Of a stretch of DNA of 64,000 bases, positions 35,216 through 47,137 are shown piece by piece. Location: contig VFIW01000002.1 in assembly GCA_006386115.1 (NCBI GenBank), positions 124,001 to 188,000 on the forward strand, written 5' to 3'. The translations under genes were made by a program, and so were the position numbers. This DNA comes from Globisporangium splendens. Its lineage: Eukaryota > Oomycota > Peronosporomycetes > Pythiales > Pythiaceae. The notes beneath the pieces were generated by a model. It was not told the DNA's origin. It was given only the letters and a program-made list of their open reading frames with translations, and ran no database searches. The first letter of the stretch is position 1. Every line of letters starts with the position of its first letter.

Positions 35216-36729
35216 ATGCGGGTTGAAGATGCGGCGAGCGTTCGCTGCGTGCTCCATGGCGTGGAGCTCGACCCGGCGTTCAAAGAGACCGTGAAGCTGC
35301 TGCGTGGGGTCGCAGCGCTGTACGGTGAAGGGCTGGAGGTGCGCGTGGAGCCCAGCGACATCGTTGGTGCTGATAGCGACGTGGGGGGAATCCAGGCATC
35401 AGGAGACACCACACGATTGCATCAGCCAGTGTGGGCAACGATCACATACTTTCCAGCAGCAGTTTTTTCAGGTGAATATTATGCTGCACGAATATGTGTG
35501 GAGGCAGTACTGGTAGGTCTCAATTAGTTTCCAGATTGTTCATGCGAATTTGTTTTGTGTGCATGTATGTGACAGGTCCGCCAGCAGGAGAGACTGTGCT
35601 TGAGGGAAAAGTTGCGATCGCAGAGTGGGTGAAGACGCTTCTGGAAACGCGACTTGCTGTCCAGTGTGATGGTGGTGGTTATGCAAACGCCACACCCACT
35701 AACGGAGACGACGCTAAAGTATCACCAGGTAGGATTGACGAAAAAGCAGCTGACGATGATCAGCCGATCCGCATTTTCGTGAGCGGCGATCGCTCGCAAG
35801 TGGGTAAGTCCACCGTTTGTTTGGGGTTGGTCGGGTCGCTGCTGCGTCACGGTTTTGCGCCGTCGGAGATCGGGTACATCAAGCCTGCGACGCAGTGCGA
35901 GGCGCCGCAATTGATCACGAAGTTCTGTCGCCATCATGGCATCACGTGCTGCGACATTGGACCGATCGTGTTCTACAGTGGGTTCACAAGAGAGTTCCTA
36001 AAGGGAAACACCGATCCAGCCGATGTGCTGCTCGCCAAGGCGAAGGCAAAAGTGGACGAAGTCGGTCGCGGGAAGAAAGTGGTCGTGGTCGATGGCGTCG
36101 GGTATCCTGCTGTGGGCTCGATCTGCGGAGTCTCGAATGCCGCTGTGGCGCGCGAGGTGCAGGCACCCGTCGTGCTTGTTGGGAAGCGCGGAGTTGGCGA
36201 TGCCGTCGACTCGTTCAATTTGAATGCGTGCTTCTTTGAGAGCCACGGCGTGAAGGTGATAGGCGGGCTCTTCAATCGTCTCCCCGCTGACGGGTACTAC
36301 AGTCTGGAGAATTGCAAAGCGAGCGTTGAAGAGTACTTCCATCAGTTCCAGCCGGAGAAAGCTGTCTACGGCTTCATTCCAGAGATCGCGTATAAAGAAG
36401 CGGAAGATGGGGAAGCTGATGATAGTGCACCATGTACCGAGCCCGCGGAAACGGTTCCACGGATGACTGGACAAGAGGCACTGCATGCGACCCAAGTGGT
36501 CGATACATTTTATCAGTCTGTCAACTTGGAAAAGCTACTGCAGGATGCGGCTGCACATCAACACTCCGCTTCGACACCTTCGACAACAGCGCAACCTTCT
36601 GCAAAACGAGCTCGACCTACTCCGTCTTTAGGCGTAAACGGCAGTGACGGCGTACAATCAAGTCGAAATAAAAAGGGTCGAGCCGAGATCCAAGCCGAAG
36701 CCAAAGCTTCTGGGGCTGCCGGCGGCTGA
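35216..36729 (+). CDS. dethiobiotin-synthase-like P-loop protein (AAA_26 / BioD-CobB type)
   Basis: Two exons (35216-35471, 35576-36729) join in phase 1 to 469 residues. The core starts near residue 155 with a deviant Walker A loop (FVSGDRSQVGKSTVCLGL). It continues with EIGYIKPATQCEAP, the switch-like VVVVDGVGYPAVGSICGVSN and VVLVGKRGVGDAVDSF, as in dethiobiotin synthetase, CobQ/CobB and Pta N-terminal domains. The first 150 residues, with a putative 'FPAAVFSGPPAGE' segment, are not from that family. The last 100 are low-complexity with basic clusters (SAKRARP, RNKKGRAEI) that could be nuclear signals. Ligand and reaction are unknown. True BioD activity cannot be claimed. Confidence 0.8.
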
Positions 36730-37007
36730 CAAAGCTAAACGGAGAAGCCAGCAGTGCGACATCCGACACAAGATTTCTTCAACGTGTCAGAAGTCGACGA
36801 AGCTTCTTCGTGATTAAGCAACCGAGTGCTTCTTTGGGATATGACGCCGCCAGCGGAAACTCTATGTGCGAGGAGGGGCTGGCATGGCTGAGGAAAAGAA
36901 GCGAAACGAAGGTTGCGAATAGTACCCCATGAAATATAAATCCTTAAATGTCAGTACGTTGCATGGGTTGCTGTTTTGTGCAGGTCCCAAAATCCAAACG
37001 GGCAGAA
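36730..37007. other. short intergenic, tandem genes
   Basis: 278 bp between two + strand genes. Holds the 3' end of the first and the promoter of TMEM43. No motif named. Confidence 0.5.
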
Positions 37008-38487
37008 ATGGAGAGCGGAAATCGGGAGAGCAACAACGCCATCGGCGCGTTGCTGCTGCTCACAGCCGTGCTCACGACATGTGTGAATGAGATGCGCGTG
37101 ATTCATGCCCAACGCAGCTTCGAGCAGGCGCGTGTGGCGGCCGTGGAGCTGCTGCAGCCCGTGTACGATCCGCGCAACGACGGCCAACTGATCGCGTTCT
37201 CCGGACTCATCACGACCGACAGCGACGTGCCAGTGCTCGACCACGACGGCAACAAGATCGCGACACGTAGTCCGTTTGTACTGGACCCGCTGTTTGGCAT
37301 TGCCGTGAAGGGCGTGCGTCTGTATCGACAAGTGGAGATGCTGCAGTGGGTGGAAGCATCGCACACATCGACATCGTCGACGCCTGAAGACGAGGATCGC
37401 CGCGTGGACGACAACCGCGACCGCGTGTACATGTACGATCTGCGGTGGCGCTCGGAGCGGATCGATAGCAGCGCGTTCAATGATATCAGCTACTGGAACC
37501 CACCACAAGAGGCATGGATCTACGAAGCCAACATCGTGAAGGTAACCAGTCGTTACTTGTCATTGGTATTGGCTATATAGAGCACTTACTTTATCATATT
37601 GTTCATTTGTAGGCGGTAGATGTCGTTGTCGGTGATTTCAAGCTGTCGGACACATTGATCGACCAGATTGAGCGACGAGATGACGTCGCATTGGATCCGT
37701 CGACGCGAAAGACCATGGCAAACGTACTGACCCAACGCCTTGGCGGGAATTGGGCCGACGCGAGTGCGCTCCGCAATGTGAGCATTGAGGAGGACAAGTA
37801 CTTCTACGTGCGTCAAAACCAAAATCGAAATCGCCAAAAGTCGCCAGCCTCGGTGCTTGGGGATCTTCGCATCTCGTTTGCTGTCACGCCGGCGTATCCA
37901 GTGACAATCTGCGCGCAGCAACAGCAGCGATCGCTATTACCATTCCCCACGAAAGCAGGTGACGAGATCTTCCTCGTACAAGACGGGATTCACTCGGCAT
38001 CGGAGCTCTTCGCACACAAACTGGACGCAAAGGTGCGATATTAAAATCCATCGTTGCTGCTGTCATTTCCACACGATATTACTCCTATTTTCTGAACCCT
38101 GTAGTTTCGCGCGAATCGTTTTTATCGGCTATTTACGGGCGTCCTGGGCTTCATTGGCTTCCTCGTGCTCCATTCGATGATTGTGGAGCGACTTGGCGGC
38201 GTTGCGCTTGCAATTGCGCCGATCCACGAGCCTGTGCTTGCAGGCGCCTTGAGCTGTGCGCTCACGTTCACGGTCGTTGGCTTCAACTGGCTGCTCTACA
38301 CGTACGTACACGCAATGCCTTTCTGGATTTTGCGGCATATTTGCATCCTGCTAGCCCACTGTATCTTACTTGTCGCCCAATGTGTGCTCTCTCTAGTCCA
38401 TTGTGGGCGCTTGCATTGTGGGCAGGAGGCATCACGCCCATGCTGCTGCTGCTCGTGTATGTGAAGCAGAAGCTCAAGAACGAGTGA
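37008..38487 (+). CDS. TMEM43: TMEM43 (LUMA)-family membrane protein
   Basis: Four exons (37008-37541, 37613-38032, 38105-38301, 38397-38487) join in phase to 413 residues, close to human TMEM43 (400). After an N-terminal membrane segment (AIGALLLLTAVLTTCV) comes the long lumenal domain with the family pattern LIAFSGLITTDSDVPVLD, GVRLYRQVEMLQWVE, the W-S-x-x-IDSSAFND block and VVGDFKLSDTLID. Three membrane helices follow at the C-terminus, ending in a cytosolic KQKLKNE. TMEM43 lies in the inner nuclear membrane and ER. I preferred ATG 37008. An in-frame ATG at 36948 would add 20 residues. No lesion. Confidence 0.92.
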
Positions 38488-38844
38488 AGAGAAAATAAAA
38501 ATAGATTCCCGCTACTGTCATATTTGCTTATTTTATCCATCATAAAATACGGAAACACATTCGCGTGACCTGCAGGTGTAACCAGATTCCTTCCCCTCAA
38601 GCAGCAACGTACCAAAAAGTGTTGCCAGTTGAGAAGAAGGAATAGAAGCCATATCGACCATTTTCAGCCAATCAGCGACGAGAAGAGCCAGACTCCAGTC
38701 ATTTACGCGTTGTATCGTGACCTCTTGGCCGTTCCATTGGCATTGAGCGACAGCAGCGATTGACAAGAGCGAGTCGAGTGGATCCTCCAGCTACATACAC
38801 ACACGCATCAGCAGCAGAAGCAGCAAGCGACTATAACAGCAACA
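38488..38844. other. intergenic with an orphan exon-like stretch
   Basis: The minus strand between 38790 and 38613 reads as an open, helical coding-like segment. It is bordered by a TATGTAG acceptor-like site and a GTACGT donor-like site, but no partner exon is found. Otherwise this is the promoter region of PNO1. Confidence 0.4.
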
Positions 38845-39555
38845 ATGGAAGTGGACTCGGTGGCAGCAGGACAGGATGTGGTGATCAACGCGCAGGACAT
38901 CGAGCAGGTGTACGACGACAGCGTCGAGGTCATGGGCGAGTACGACCCGAACACGTCGGTGCTGCGTCCGAGCTTCCCGGCGCTGAGCGCGCAGGAGCAG
39001 TCGGGCGGCAAGAACGATTTCCGCCGCGTGCGCGTGCCGGCGCACCGCTACACGCCGCTGAAGAACGACTGGCCGAACATCATGAAGCCCATCGTCGAGC
39101 ACCTGCACCTGCAGATCCGCATGAACACCAAGACGCGCTGCATTGAGCTCAAGAACTCGGAGCACACGATTGACGCCGGCGCGCTCCAGAAGGCCGCCGA
39201 TTTCGTGCAGGCGTACATGATGGGCTTCGAGGTGCAGGACGCCGTGGCGCTTCTGCGACTGGAGGATCTGTTCTTGGACACGTTTGAGATCAACGATGTC
39301 AAGATGCTCAAGGGCGACCACCTGAGTCGCGCCATCGGCCGTGTCGCCGGCCAGGACGGCAAGACCAAGTACGCCGTGGAGAACGCGACGCGCACGCGAA
39401 TCGTGCTCGCGGACCAGAAGATCCACATTCTGGGCTCGTTCGCGAACATCAAGTTGGCGCGCGATGCGATCTGTTCGCTGATCATGGGCGCACCGCCAGG
39501 CAAAGTATACAATAAGATGCGTTCTGTAGCAAGTAGAATGAACGAGCGATTTTAG
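38845..39555 (+). CDS. PNO1: PNO1/Dim2 RNA-binding protein (40S ribosome biogenesis)
   Basis: Single exon, 236 residues, standard family length. The acidic N-terminus is followed by FRRVRVPAHRYTPLKNDW, a first degenerate KH domain (LQIRMNTKTRCIELKNS), the hinge FVQAYMMGFEVQDAVALLRL and the second KH domain with the GDHLSRAIGRVAGQDGKTKY loop and IHILGSFANIKLARDAI. It ends ICSLIMGAPPGKVYNKMR, the family signature. PNO1 binds 18S precursor RNA near the 3' end and works with the NOB1 endonuclease in the nucleolus and cytoplasm. Clean frame, GC-rich codons. Confidence 0.97.
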   Translation: MEVDSVAAGQDVVINAQDIEQVYDDSVEVMGEYDPNTSVLRPSFPALSAQEQSGGKNDFRRVRVPAHRYTPLKNDWPNIMKPIVEHLHLQIRMNTKTRCIELKNSEHTIDAGALQKAADFVQAYMMGFEVQDAVALLRLEDLFLDTFEINDVKMLKGDHLSRAIGRVAGQDGKTKYAVENATRTRIVLADQKIHILGSFANIKLARDAICSLIMGAPPGKVYNKMRSVASRMNERF

Positions 39556-39788
39556 AGACAAAGAGACACGAATTTTATATACTGGATACAGCATTTTGTG
39601 TTTGTTTTTGTTTTTTTCATATCGAAATCTCTTTGTGTTGCATTACGAGCAGCTCTGTTCTCTTTGCGTTGTCTTCCTTGGTTTAAATATATTATCGTGG
39701 ATAAGGAAAGCAAGCGATGCCGGCGCGTTTGCACGATGCCTCGAGGCCAGAAAATCTTCGCTTAGTACTTCTTTCTTTTTTTCTCTCT

Positions 39789-40536
39789 TTATTTGGTCCG
39801 ACGCACGCTGTGGGTCGAGTGCACGATGCGGTAGAGCTCCATGTTGATGGACTCGATGCCCTTGTCGGCCTCGGAGCAGTCGAACAGCTCCAGATCAATC
39901 CCAGGCATCTCGCTGTAGAATGCCAGAATCTCCATGTAACAAACAATTGGGAAATCACGCGAGCATGGTCAGAAACGCCTCATGTATATGCAAAATCAAG
40001 GAAACCTTACTGTTTTTTCCGAGCCGTAGCATGAAAACATGCGCTCGTCGCCCTTGACATGCACCACTTGCGACTCCGTTTGGTTCAGCGTCGCCGCTTT
40101 TAAATACCGATTGCACAAGCCATACGCAACAAGTGTTAGACATGCAACGTAACCCGCATGCATTTCTTTCTGCAACAAGAGGGCGCGCTTACCAAACTGC
40201 AGTGCGGCCCGCTTGAGCGTGACAATCGTGCGTGTAAACTCGTCGGCATTCACTGCTGCCACCTCCGACTGCGCGCTGTGCATGCAACACATTTCGTAAC
40301 CCTTTGCTGTCAGTACACGACCGTCCCTTCAACAAACAACACAGAAAGCATGCCTTGCGCACAGCAGCAGGGGGTTACGCCTGTTGTACGTACATCATGT
40401 CGCCGTTCTCGCTGTTGAGCAGACAGACATAGTTGGTGCCGGGGTACACGTGTCGTATCCGGTTGAACTGTTCCTGGTAGAGCTGGTCCGCGTGGTCGTT
40501 GCGGCGCCGCGAAAAGCATGAACAGAACGGACTCAT
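39789..40536 (-). CDS. small roadblock/LC7-like protein (tentative)
   Basis: Four exons (40536-40394, 40326-40193, 40096-40011, 39929-39789) join in phase to 167 residues. The order of elements fits a roadblock/longin-like fold: NYVCLLNSENGDMM (first strands), a long helix (ADEFTRTIVTLKRAALQFAA), then QVVHVKGDERMFSCYGSEK (strand-turn-strand) and a closing helix (ILAFYSEMPGIDLELF). Such small proteins act in dynein light chains, Ragulator and TRAPP-type complexes. No specific family is recognised, and the N-terminal CSCFSRRR could be a lipidation or palmitoylation patch. The splicing is well supported. The fold call is an inference. Confidence 0.6.
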
Positions 40537-41292
40537 GCGCGCGCGTGTCGAGCTTATAATATGAGTGGGCAAGTCTCAAAGCTCGCACCGCAAGGGAGAA
40601 GAAAAGTTCGAAGCTTTCTGCTGTTCGTTGATGTCAAGTTGGCGCTCGCAGGCACACACACACGCGCACAAGAGCGGTTCTGCGGATTTGTCACAGTCAG
40701 CAGTCGAGTCGGTCAGAACGTAACCCAGCAAAACGTGCACAAGCAACAAATGGCAACTTTGCAACGCTTGACAACAACGTTAGTGACATTGAGTCACTAA
40801 AGCGAACTGAAGGACAATCGGGGATGGGTGCGAGATGGCACTAAAGTGAAAGTTTCACAACCGTGCGATGACGAAGATGGTTACGTTTTTATTGTGCATG
40901 TACGTCACGGGGTTACGTACATTACAGTCAGTGAGGGGAACACTCACTGTACTTTTTTTTCTGCTGACTTCCAGCGCCTTTCTTGCCGATGCATTTTATC
41001 AACGTTGCATGCAGTGAGCAACAAGTGCAAATGCACCTTGTGCAAGGCGATTGCCCGATGGAATTTACGACGCGCCGCCACTTTGTTCCGTGTGATGCGT
41101 CCGCTTTCGATATTTTCCTCTGACTTCTTCCACCCCAGCTCGACAATCCTCATCCTTTGTCCTCTATACCTACGGAAAGGCAAAACAAACAAACAACTTC
41201 CATCGAAGTAACCCCAAGAAGAGAACGTACCAAATTGGGATGCCATACGCCTATTGTTGTTACTTTGTTTCTCTTTCGTTTGTCTTCTACGC
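40537..41292. promoter_or_regulatory. 5' flank of the roadblock-like gene, with GTAACC motifs
   Basis: No gene supported. Contains several copies of GTAACC or its complement (near 40720, 40879, 40912, 41211), the same motif that is clustered upstream of the multi-IQ gene. Confidence 0.45.
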
Positions 41293-44200
41293 TCACGACG
41301 ACGACACTTTCTTCCACTCCGAGCACTCCTGCGGCAGCACAAAGAGCTCACGTCGCTCGTCGGAATTTGTAAACGGCATGTTGTATGTCAACGACACAAT
41401 CTCTAACTGGGGGAGCCGAACGTAACCTACAAGCAAACAACAAACACATGCCGTAACCAAAAGTGTACCCATGTGTGTCAAATGCAATTTGCAGCCAGCA
41501 CCTGTCTTGATGGGCACCAAGCCGATCTGGAACACGTGCTCTGTGTACGGCAACAGCTCTTCCACCGCATTCGTACGCCCTGCACAACCACGCAAACAGT
41601 CCCCATGCGTAACCATCAGCACAAGCACGAAGCGTAACCCTGCAATAATCTGCAACAGCGCCAATAAACGTACCCGCGATCAAAAACTCGTTGGCCTCGT
41701 CGATGGGCTTGATGCGCAGACTGTGGAACGTGTTCTCGTTGTTGCGGATGCAGATGTCCATGGTCACCATGGCGCCCTCGACGCCGAACGACGGCGTGCG
41801 GATCGCCAGCGTCAGTGGCGTGTCGATGAACGCGACGGACGCCACGTCGAGCCACGAGCTCACGATTGTGTGCTGCTTGCTACTTCCGCCAGGCACCACG
41901 GACGACAGCCGTCGCCACTGGATCCTGATGCGTCCGATGGACACGAACGGCGCCTTCATGCGCGGCAAAAGCTGCACGAACACGCTGCGCATGTCGCCCT
42001 CCTTCATCACGGCACCACTGTCGTCCTCTGTGTCCTCGTTGCCCTCATTCTCACTAAAGCCCGACTTGGCGATGACCTCGACGAGCTGTGTATCCTGTCG
42101 CTCCAGTGCAACCGACAGGATCTTCAGAGACTCGGCGGCGCGGCACGCAATGTCGCCCTGCAGACTCACGTTCTTGCCAACGACGGCGTACGACTCCTTG
42201 GCGTGGGACGCGCCGACGCCGTTCGGGTAGTCGTGCACAAGGCTACTCGTGATCGCAAACGGATCGCGGCACACGAGCTCAAAACGCTCGTCGAGAGAAA
42301 CGTGCACGCCCGACTTGGTCGCGTACGCCACGTGCACATTCACGCGCACGTTTGGCATCGCGCGCATGCATCGCACAATCACGCGCAACTCGTATCGGGA
42401 CTGCGGTAATTGGCTAGGTAATGGCGTCCATTCTCGGGGTTGCAGCGACTTTGGATCTAATGGAACGGGAACCAGTGGACTGTCTGCATTCTCTGCACTC
42501 TCTGGCGAAGTTTGAAAGAAGAACGCATCGTCCGGCGAAGCTGACAGCGGCGGCGGATCGCACACGACGCGGTAGCTGAGGCTCTCGAGTGTGTCGCCGT
42601 TGGCTGCAAGGTCGAACGTGAGCACGCGGAAGTCGCCCGTCAGGAGCGCATGCTGCGTCGTCTTCGTCAAAGTCGCCTGCGCACACGGCTGCAGGATCGC
42701 GAGCGTCGAGCCGCGCACCAGCACACTCAGACCGTCTTCGAGCATTGCGTCGCCAATCACGCCGACGTCATTCCCACCATTCATACTCAAATGCAAGTCT
42801 GTACTCGCCGTGCGACCGAGTTCCGCCGTGGAGAACATGGACTTCCGTCGCGCAAAACTCGGTGACGCCGAGCCATTGCCCATCGCTGGGACGCGGCCAT
42901 CCAGCAAGTACGGCTTGGGGCTTTCTCGCACGACCGGAGCCGCTTGCTCGATCGGCAGACTCAGCACCAGCCAACTTGCGTCTCCTTCTTCGTCCGTTGG
43001 TGACATCATGCTGCCTAAATAAAAGCGCGATTCCTGGTACCGCAGCATACTTCGCCCTTCCAGCACTCGCAGCGGCACTTTGAGCATTCGCGTGGCCTTA
43101 TGGAGGAACGCCAAGGACGCGTACAACTTGCCGTCGTCAGGGTTCCGCGCCACTGTCTCTCCGTCTTCTTCGCCTGAGCTGCTGCTGCTGTGATAGATCA
43201 CCGTGTTGTATCGCTCGTCGTCGAACAAGAGCTCGAGCTTTTGCATCGTGATTGGCGACGGGAAATGCGAGTGGAGCTGCAGCTCCAGCGTCGCGTCTTC
43301 GCGCACACACGCGTACACGCGGTCAAACTGCGCACGCAGCGTAAACATGGGGCGCGTCTTGTCGAGCGTCAGCGCGTGGCTACCTACGAGCGCCGATTGC
43401 GCAGTGAACGGTGCACCCAGAGCCGCAGGATTCTGCCACGCGGTCAAGAACGAGTCCTGGATGCGCGAACGCTCGCTGCCCGGCACAAACTCTTCTAAGA
43501 TCGGCGACAGCAGTTGCAGCGAGTAGTCGATAAACGCCGCTGTATCGCCCTGTCGGAACGTGCAGATCAGCAACTGCTTGAGGATCTGGGTCGTCTGCGG
43601 CCACCAATGTTCCATGCTGAACGCCAACTTCGCCTTTTGCAGCTCCGCGCGCGAACGCTCATAATCGCCTGCAGCGAGCCGCTCGGTGCCCAATTGCACG
43701 AGCAAGCGGCTTTTCATGCGGCTTCGCGGTGCTTTCTGGTCCGCGACGGCGATCGACAGGTGCTGGATCGCGTGCTCCAGGAGATGGATCGTGCGCCTCG
43801 CATGCGGCACCGCGCGCTCCAAAGTGTGTCGATATTTGACGAGCGCAGCGAACGACGACTCTTGAGATGGTGCATTGGCTTCCCTCACCACGGGGTCACC
43901 GCCTACAAAGATTGACGGCACGACCACAAAGTCTTTTTCCGAGAGCGAGGCTCCATTTCCGTTTGCAGCTGTCGACGACGCAACATGCATCGTTGCCGTG
44001 ATACCGAGGCGCGCTGAGGCTTTGCGGCGGTACGTCGCGTACTTGGCCGCGATCGAATAGTAGAGGTGCGATTCCTTGTACACGTCCGAGTCAAGCCCCG
44101 TACTCGGGAGTGCGCCGCGAATCGAGACGGCCTCCGACAGCAGCTGTGCAAACACGTGATACTGGCGCGAGACCCAGTCCCAGTGTTCATACGCGCGGTC

Positions 44201-45240
44201 GGGGGCGCCAATCGCGCGTACGTACACGTGCATGTGGCGATGTAATTGCTCAACAGCAGCCTTGATGTTCCCCGACGAGAAGATCAGGTGGTAGCAGAGC
44301 TTGAAGTTGACGTACTCGGCCATGGTCTTGACCTGCGAGTACCCGATGCCATCGCTGCGCTCGCTCTCGTGCAGCGGCAGCGCGATGATAGAGCGATACG
44401 CGGCTTCGTAGTGCTGCAGCACCTTGGTCGTGTACCTTCTAAATTCATAATAGTGCGCGATCTTGAAGCTGTGGCGCGCATGCAGCGGCTGGTGCGTCGT
44501 CTTGTTGAGCGCCTTCTTGTACCGCTTGACGCGCTTTGACTGCGCCTTATAGTACTCAAGCGCGTAGTTGCGGATCGACGACTCGAGTTTCGCGAGCACG
44601 GCCGAGCCGCGCGTGATGTCCCGCGAGCGCAGCAGCAGCAGACCTTTCGAATCAGTCTCCAGACGCTTCCGCAGCCCCGCGAGCCGCTCGTCCGTCACGT
44701 TCACAGGCGCAACGCCAGCGTCATCCACTTGCTGCACCAGGATCAGCAGCACACGGCATTCTCGACCTGACATATGCACATTTATGTCTATAAGAATCTA
44801 ACATAGGAGCTTCCATATTCGTAAACGCATGATGTACCTGAGAGTCCCCTTTTGAGCTGCTCCATTTCCTCGCGCATCTGGATCTCCTGCATGAGCCAGT
44901 CCTTTTGGTTCCATCGCGGATCGAACTCATGAAAGAGCAACACGACGGCCGGCAGCAGCTCGTGGTGTTTCTTGAGCCAGCGTGCCTTCAGGATGCCCTG
45001 CACCTTGACGCCGTCAAAGTCGCGCTGCGTCTGGTTCGGAAACGTGCCGTGCTTCTCGCGCACCTCCTTCTTCACAGGGAACCGATGGTCGGCCGGCAGC
45101 GACGCAAAGTGCAGTTTCGGCACAAACTCCTCGTTGATTGTGCGCACATGCTGCAGTACTTTGGTCTGCAGCTCGCGCTCGCCCAGCGCCGCGATCAGCG
45201 GGTGCGGCGTCTCCTTGAGCTCCGTGCCGTAGCTCTCCAT
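41293..45240 (-). CDS. TRAPPC11: TRAPPC11 (foie gras) trafficking complex subunit
   Basis: Four exons (45240-44838, 44766-41674, 41579-41502, 41426-41293) join in phase to 1235 residues, similar to animal TRAPPC11 (about 1130). The foie-gras region is clear. RNYALEYYKAQSKRVKRYK and FKIAHYYEFRRYTTKVLQHY are followed by MAEYVNFKLCYHLIFSSGN, the HMHVYVRAIGAP element and WDWVSRQYHVFAQLLSEA. A beta-rich C-terminal half includes the late tail KTGYVRLPQLEIVSL. TRAPPC11 belongs to TRAPPIII, acting in ER-to-Golgi traffic and autophagy. It is head-to-head with the glyoxalase II gene. No lesion in over 3.7 kb. Confidence 0.92.
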
Positions 45241-45667
45241 AGTTTTGTGTCAAATGAGGGACGCAGGGAGCGGACGCAGGGAGAGGATGACGTGGGGAGG
45301 GAGGGAGGGAGGGGAACGCCGCAATAGACAGAGACACAGAGAGCGGAGGGGAAGCCGCGCGTCCTTCCTAATTCTCTCCTTTTCCGCCTTCTCTTCCCTT
45401 CAATTCGCCAATTAGGACCTCATCGTCACTCGCAGCGCAACTCAGTACCGGTACCAAATACCGCTGCGCGCGGTATCGCACCCATCCTCACCATTTTCTT
45501 CAAAAACAGTTATCCACGCTTCAAGTAGAGAGAAATAGTGGTAGTAAATAATAATATTGTGACTGATCTTGGCAGTAGAAAGGCTGGAATTTGAGATAAG
45601 GGACGACAGGTTGCATAACGGATGTGTGTTTCGTGTGGTCCTATTTTTGTGGACGCATATTCGCAAG
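45241..45667. promoter_or_regulatory. bidirectional promoter region, TRAPPC11 / glyoxalase II
   Basis: 427 bp between two opposed start codons. It contains a strong purine tract (45294-45314) on the + strand and a CT-rich stretch at 45360-45410. Confidence 0.5.
45294..45314 (+). other. G-quadruplex-forming tract
   Basis: Five runs of three or four G, each separated by a single A. This meets the strict G-quadruplex pattern with 1-nt loops. It lies 54 bp upstream of the TRAPPC11 start codon (on its template strand) and in the promoter of the divergent glyoxalase gene. Confidence 0.75.
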
Positions 45668-46994
45668 ATGCTGCTTTGTCGACATGCTGCGTGCGGCGCA
45701 GGAAGAGCGAGTGCGCGGCTGCATGCGTTTTCCTCAGGACGAGATGCCGCCATCGCACAGACGCGCAGCAGTCCAGCGGCTGCCATGCGATGGAACAGCA
45801 ACTCGTCGCGTTCGTTTGTGACGCTTGACACAAGTGCCAACAAGGAAGAACCGCCAAAGCCAAAGAAGAAGTACCACAATGAACCGAGTCTCCGCGTGCG
45901 CGTCGTGCCCATGTTCACCGACAACTACGGTGCGTTCCTGTAGCTCCTTTGTGTGGAGTTGCAGTTGAATAGGGTGCTGTGAAGCTCCGTTGACTGCAAA
46001 TGAAATGCCAGTTGCTATCGTGAAAGACAGACGTCATTTGCTGATAAACTGATGCTTTGTGTGAACACAGGCTTTGTGGTGGTGGATGAAAACAATCAGA
46101 CGATGTTTGCAGTGGACCCAGCAGAGCCGTTCAAGATCCTGGAGGTGCTGAAAGAGGAGGAGATCACCAGGAACCGCGAATTCCTTGGCATCTTGACGAC
46201 CCACAAGCACGCGTACGTTATCGAGATTGTTGTATATATATGCCCAAACTTGCTGCTACTGTGGGCTTCTTTTGCTCATCTACCTGCATGTTGTGGGCGC
46301 GATCCAGTGATCACTCGGGCGGGAATGAAGAGCTCGCTAAATTGTACCCAGACATCATGGTTGCTGGCCCTGAGGGCGAGGAGATCCCAGCGCGCAATCG
46401 CCATCTGAAGGGCGGCGAGAAGTTCAAACTCGGGGCGACGAAAGTCAAGGCGCTGTCGGTTCCCTGCCACACGAAGGCGCACTTGGCGTACGTCGTCACA
46501 GGCGATCCGGAGACGCCACCGCTGCTGTTCCCAGGCGACACGCTGTTTGTCGGCGGCTGCGGGCGATTCTTTGAAGGCACGGCCGAGGACATGTACCGCG
46601 CGCTCTACGAAGTCATCCTCGCGCTTCCGAAGGACACACGCGTGTACTGCGGTCATGAGTAAGTACTTTAGTCCGCTCTCTTTCTGCTGACTGTTATTAT
46701 ATTCTGATACGAGTGGCGCTGACAATGTGAAAGTGGTTGCGTAGGTACACATTGTCGAACCTGCGATTCGCACTGAGCGTGGACCCGTCGAACGTCGTGC
46801 TGCGCGACAAGATTGCGTCCATGCGCATCCGCCGCTCCAAGAATCTGCCGAGCATCCCGTCCACTCTGCGCGAGGAGATGCTGTACAATCCGTTCCTGCG
46901 CGTGCACAACGACGTGATCCGCAATGCCGTCGGCGGTTCGGACCCCGTGAGCGTGCTGGAGAATTTGCGTCGGCGCAAAGACTCGTTCGAGTGA
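45668..46994 (+). CDS. HAGH: hydroxyacylglutathione hydrolase (glyoxalase II), probably mitochondrial
   Basis: Four exons (45668-45929, 46071-46212, 46308-46658, 46745-46994) join in phase to 334 residues. An Arg/Ala/Ser-rich leader of about 55 residues, including [20 protein letters not shown], looks like a mitochondrial presequence. The metallo-beta-lactamase fold follows: [15 protein letters not shown], the metal motif THKHADHSGG (rebuilt across intron 2), [30 protein letters not shown] and [15 protein letters not shown]. The C-terminal substrate domain ends [14 protein letters not shown]. It hydrolyses S-lactoylglutathione to lactate and glutathione in methylglyoxal detoxification. Confidence 0.96.
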
Positions 46995-47137
46995 ACGATG
47001 CTGGAGTTCACGACGAGGATCCACATATAACGAAATTGCAGCACAACCATGATGATAAAACAAAATAAAAGTTATTCAAGAGATTATGTGCAGCTTTCTA
47101 AGGCTTCAAAAATCGTGTATAAATGCCGAGATCGAGT

